A stretch of DNA of 8,051 bases from Oscillospiraceae bacterium (GTDB lineage: Bacteria; Bacillota; Clostridia; Oscillospirales; Ruminococcaceae). Every line of letters starts with the position of its first letter. Within the stretch, counting starts at the first letter, position 1. The stretch is from positions 1-8,051 of the forward strand of contig JAIRWE010000039.1 in NCBI GenBank assembly GCA_031253365.1, in the 5' to 3' direction. Both the position numbers and the translations under genes were made by a program. Positions 5,585 to 8,051 of the stretch are shown piece by piece. The notes beneath the pieces are model-generated. The model had not been told where the DNA came from. It made no database searches and worked only from the letters and a program-made list of their open reading frames with translations.

Positions 5585-6028
5585 TTATTTCTTGTTATGC
5601 GCGTTCGGGTGTCCGCCGCCGGGTCCGCCCCCGTGTCCGCCCGCGTGTCCGCTTCCGTGTGCGCCGCCGTGTCCGCCCGCGTGTCCGCTTCCGTGCGTGC
5701 CGCCGTGTCCGCCCGCGTCTTTCGCGTGGTGTTCGCCCCCCGCTTGGTGGGCGTCTTTAAGACCGTGGCGCGGCTTGCTTTTCACGAAGGCGATTGCCTG
5801 CATAACGGCGAAATCCACATCGACGCTGCTTTGCCTTATCATCACCTGATCCACCCGCGAAAAAAGCTCGCCCTTCTCCGTGTTGACATATTTCGGGGGC
5901 AGCTTATTGAGCGCAAGGCATTTCATGTCGCTGTAACACTGTTCGCAGGAACAACACTCCTTATCCTCCGGCATATATTTTTCCAGCTTTAAGTCAACAA
6001 TCTTTTCCATTAAGTTAAAAAGTGCCAT
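5585..6028 (-). CDS. ComFB-family protein with Gly/His-rich repeat tail
   Basis: A 147-residue protein in two parts. Residues 1-90 match the late-competence ComFB family: a leading helix (NLMEKIVDLKLEKY), a cysteine cluster (Cys25, 26, 28, 31, 37), the hallmark CLALNKLPPKYVNTEKGELF (37-56), and a final helix ending in AIAFVKSKPRH. Family members are small dimers; B. subtilis ComFB has been reported to bind zinc through cysteines, and cyanobacterial members have been reported to bind cyclic-di-GMP. Residues 94-147 are a low-complexity tail with 12 histidines, seven of them exactly four residues apart (108-132). The ATG at 6026-6028 follows GGGGGG. The gene has its own promoter and is the last minus-strand gene before a terminator. 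Function here is unknown; no other competence genes are nearby, and metal binding by the tail is an inference. Confidence 0.82.
   Translation of the reverse strand: MALFNLMEKIVDLKLEKYMPEDKECCSCEQCYSDMKCLALNKLPPKYVNTEKGELFSRVDQVMIRQSSVDVDFAVMQAIAFVKSKPRHGLKDAHQAGGEHHAKDAGGHGGTHGSGHAGGHGGAHGSGHAGGHGGGPGGGHPNAHNKK
5631..5718 (-). repeat. 36-bp tandem repeat encoding the Gly/His tail
   Basis: Two full 36-base units (5631-5666 and 5667-5702) differ at two positions, and a third copy continues for 16 identical bases (5703-5718). Each unit encodes twelve residues built on GGHGGxHGSGHA. The period is a multiple of three, so copy-number change would keep the frame. Confidence 0.85.
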
Positions 6029-6075
6029 AAAACATCCCCCCGCATTTCATCGGCGCCTTGACGCCATCGAGTATA

Positions 6076-6104
6076 ATTTTACATCTTTTTCGCGGATTTG
6101 TCAA
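6076..6104 (-). promoter_or_regulatory. Promoter of the ComFB-family gene
   Basis: On the minus strand, TTGACA (6099-6104), a 17-base spacer and TAAAAT (6076-6081). Transcription should begin near 6069, giving a leader of about 40 bases. The leader can form a small hairpin, GGCG/CGCC (6062-6065 with 6052-6055, six-base loop), upstream of the G-rich ribosome binding site. Confidence 0.75.
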
Positions 6105-6138
6105 TAGACGATTTCTAAAAAAATGTCGGGCAAAAAGC

Positions 6139-7812
6139 CTAATCGGGCGGCGGTTTGAAACTGCTTTTCAATGAAACTATGCTGTTCCATACCCCGTGTC
6201 CCGAAGCGTCGCCGTGCTTGGAATCAAGGCAAAAATACCCGTTGCGGACAAACTGGAACCGCTCCCCTTTCCGCGCCGACAAAAGCGACTTTTCCAGTTT
6301 TACGCCGTCAATCCGCCTGACCGACTCCTTGTTCAAAAACTCGCCGTAATCGTCGTCCGTCACCTGTTCAAGCACGTTTTCCGCCGTGAACAGCCTGTCA
6401 TACATCATAACCGTGCCGTCGGCGCAGTCGTCCGCCGAAAGCCAGTGAACGGTCCCTTTCACCTTCCGCCCGTCGGCGGGGTTGCCGTTACCCGTTTCAA
6501 TATCCGCCGAACACAGCAGCTCGACGACGTTTCCGTCGGCGTCCCGAACGACCTCGTCGCATCTTATTATGTAAGCGCCCATCAGCCGAACCTCCGCTCC
6601 GGGCTTTAAGCGGTGGAACTTAGGCGGCGGATTGTCGGAAAAATCGGAACGCTCTATGTAAAGCCTTCGCGTGAAAGGCAAAGAACGCGTTCCCGTTTCC
6701 GGCGCGTTCGGATTGTTCGGCAGCGAAAAAAATTCCGTTTTGCCCTCGGGGAAGTTTGTAACCGTAACGGGAAGCGGTTCGGTCACGGCTATTCTGCGGG
6801 GCGCGGCGGCGTTCAGCTCCTCGCGCATACAGTGTTCAAGCACGGCTATGTCAACCATGCTCAGGGCTTTGGAATACCCCGCGCGGTCAAGGAAATCGTT
6901 AATCGCCGAAGGGGTGTAGCCCCGCCGCCTTAACCCGCAAACGGTGGGCATCCTCGGGTCGTCCCAGCCGTCCACCAAGCCGGTTTCCACCAGCTCGCGC
7001 AGGTAACGCTTGCTCATAACGGTATAGGTGACGTTCAGCCGCGCGAATTCATACTGGCGGGGCGGCGGGTCGAACCCTATGTTCTCGACCACCCAATCGT
7101 AAAGGGGGCGATGGTTTTCAAACTCAATCGAACAGCAGGAGTGGGTCACCCCTTCCAGCGCGTCCTGAATGGGGTGCGCGTAATCGTAAAGCGGATAAAT
7201 ACACCATTTGTTCCCCTGCCTGTGGTGGGGGGTATGGACGATTCTGTAAATCGCGGGGTCGCGCATATTCATATTGGGGGAAGCCATGTCGATTTTCGCG
7301 CGTAAGGTGCAATGCCCGTCGGGGAACTCGCCGTTTTTCATGCGCTCGAAAAGCGCGAGGTTTTCCTCGACGGAGCGGTCGCGGTAAGGGCTTTCCCTTC
7401 CCGCCTCGGTGAGCGTGCCGCGATACTCCCGCATTTCCTCCCCCGATAAGTCGCAGACGTAGGCTTTGCCGTCCTTTATCAGCCCCACGGCGAACTCGTG
7501 GCATTTGTCGAAATAATCCGAACCGAAGAACACGCCCCCGCTGGGTTCCTCCCCCGTGAGCCACTTGACGTCCTCGTATATGGAATTGACGTATTCGTCC
7601 TCCTCGCGGGCGGGGTTGGTGTCGTCGTAGCGCAGATTGAACAACCCCCCGTACCTCTTCGCCGCCTCGGAATTTATGCGGACGGCTTTCGCGCTTCCTA
7701 TATGCAGGTAGCCGTTCGGCTCCGGCGGGAAACGGGTGTGGATTCGCTCTTTCATGCCAGAGGCGATATCCCTTTCGATAATATCATGGATAAAGTTAGC
7801 GGGATATTCCAT
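6139..7812 (-). CDS. glnS: Glutaminyl-tRNA synthetase
   Basis: A 557-residue class I synthetase that attaches glutamine to tRNA-Gln. The active-site stretch FPPEPNGYLHIGSAKAV (28-44) carries the HIGH motif as HIGS. The second signature is VMSKR (265-269), the GlnRS version of KMSKS. RYDDTNP (61-67) and YDYAHPIQDALEGVTHS (209-225) are typical of GlnRS rather than GluRS, and the C-terminal part (about 340-550) is the two-barrel anticodon-binding region with GRKVKGTVHWLSA. The length matches E. coli GlnRS (about 554). The ATG at 7810-7812 follows GGAAAGGA. It lies 21 bases after mnmA and is probably co-transcribed with it. Many Bacillota lack GlnRS and make Gln-tRNA by amidation instead, so this lineage has the direct route. 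No convincing terminator follows it. Confidence 0.96.
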   Translation of the reverse strand: MEYPANFIHDIIERDIASGMKERIHTRFPPEPNGYLHIGSAKAVRINSEAAKRYGGLFNLRYDDTNPAREEDEYVNSIYEDVKWLTGEEPSGGVFFGSDYFDKCHEFAVGLIKDGKAYVCDLSGEEMREYRGTLTEAGRESPYRDRSVEENLALFERMKNGEFPDGHCTLRAKIDMASPNMNMRDPAIYRIVHTPHHRQGNKWCIYPLYDYAHPIQDALEGVTHSCCSIEFENHRPLYDWVVENIGFDPPPRQYEFARLNVTYTVMSKRYLRELVETGLVDGWDDPRMPTVCGLRRRGYTPSAINDFLDRAGYSKALSMVDIAVLEHCMREELNAAAPRRIAVTEPLPVTVTNFPEGKTEFFSLPNNPNAPETGTRSLPFTRRLYIERSDFSDNPPPKFHRLKPGAEVRLMGAYIIRCDEVVRDADGNVVELLCSADIETGNGNPADGRKVKGTVHWLSADDCADGTVMMYDRLFTAENVLEQVTDDDYGEFLNKESVRRIDGVKLEKSLLSARKGERFQFVRNGYFCLDSKHGDASGHGVWNSIVSLKSSFKPPPD

Positions 7813-7833
7813 TGATTGTTCCTTTCCGCCGCT

Positions 7834-8051
7834 TCACGACGACACTTCGCATATCGTCCCGCCGCCGACGACCGTATCGCCGTCGTACATAACGACCGCC
7901 TGCCCCTTCGCGGGCGCCCTTTGCGGGCTGTCAAAATCAATCCTCAGTTTATCATAATCAAGCTGGCGCGCGGTGGCGGGCTGTTCGGGCTGACCGTACC
8001 TCACGCGCGCGCGCAATTTCACCGGGGCGTCGAGCCTGTCCGCCGCGATAA
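7834..8051 (-). CDS. mnmA: tRNA-specific 2-thiouridylase MnmA, C-terminal part (cut by window edge)
   Basis: Only the last 71 codons are in the window; the frame stays open to the right edge. The residues fit the C-terminal beta-barrel of MnmA (TrmU): VKLRARVRYGQPEQPAT, then FDSPQRAPAKGQAVVMYDGD and VVGGGTICE, which is the usual ending of the family. MnmA uses ATP and persulfide sulfur to convert U34 to 2-thiouridine in tRNA-Gln, tRNA-Lys and tRNA-Glu. The PP-loop ATPase domain and catalytic cysteines lie outside the window and could not be checked. The TGA is 21 bases before glnS, whose ribosome binding site sits in that gap, so the two are probably one operon. Confidence 0.9.
   Translation of the reverse strand, partial: IAADRLDAPVKLRARVRYGQPEQPATARQLDYDKLRIDFDSPQRAPAKGQAVVMYDGDTVVGGGTICEVSS

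Noticed and set aside
5631..5718. CRISPR-like array in the repeat region.
   Set aside because: The units are directly adjacent without spacers and lie in frame inside a coding sequence.
5552..5992. Plus-strand frames opposite the ComFB gene (Ala/Val/Arg-rich and Pro/Cys-rich repeats).
   Set aside because: These are antisense readings of the 36-bp Gly/His repeat; the minus strand has the promoter, ribosome binding site and recognisable ComFB domain.
6058..6077. Plus-strand promoter with TTGACG and TATAAT between glnS and the ComFB gene.
   Set aside because: The spacer is far too short (8 bases), and no plus-strand gene follows; the minus-strand promoter explains the region better.
6117..6139. 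Intrinsic terminator after glnS (GGC-TTTTT-GCC, then T7 on the minus strand).
   Set aside because: The stem is only three base pairs and overlaps the stop codon, too weak to call despite the T-run.

Overview
The window looks like a chromosomal segment of a moderately GC-rich member of the Bacillota, probably an uncultured Clostridia-like lineage. The signs are the gene order rpmG-secE-nusG-rplK-rplA, strong purine-rich ribosome binding sites, promoters close to TTGACA-17-TATAAT, a ComFB-family protein and a RelB/RelE-type toxin-antitoxin pair. The taxonomic call is an inference; ComFB proteins and GlnRS also occur in other phyla.

Layout. Positions 80-659 (minus) carry a two-gene type II toxin-antitoxin module, antitoxin first, with an 11-base overlap and its own consensus promoter. 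Back to back with it, a second perfect consensus promoter (810-838, plus) drives the translation/secretion cluster rpmG (L33, missed by ordinary length cut-offs), secE, nusG, rplK (L11) and rplA (L1). The leader of this operon holds three imperfect 16-bp repeats, each with a run of six or seven T. The rplJ-rplL pair that normally follows rplA is absent. After a 55-bp gap with a 12-bp hairpin comes glgP (glycogen/maltodextrin phosphorylase), which ends at a bidirectional terminator (5558-5580).

The right part is on the minus strand. The 3' end of mnmA enters from the right edge and is followed 21 bp later by glnS (GlnRS). Next, with its own promoter, is a ComFB-family gene whose protein carries a striking Gly/His-rich repeat tail. 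mnmA and glnS form a coherent pair: MnmA thiolates U34 of tRNA-Gln (and of tRNA-Lys and tRNA-Glu), and GlnRS charges tRNA-Gln.

Most of the window is housekeeping. I do not see an unmistakable new multi-gene system. The items most worth a second look are the His-tailed ComFB protein, the T-tract repeats in the ribosomal leader, the mirror-image promoters shared by the toxin-antitoxin module and the ribosomal operon, and the replacement of rplJL by glgP.
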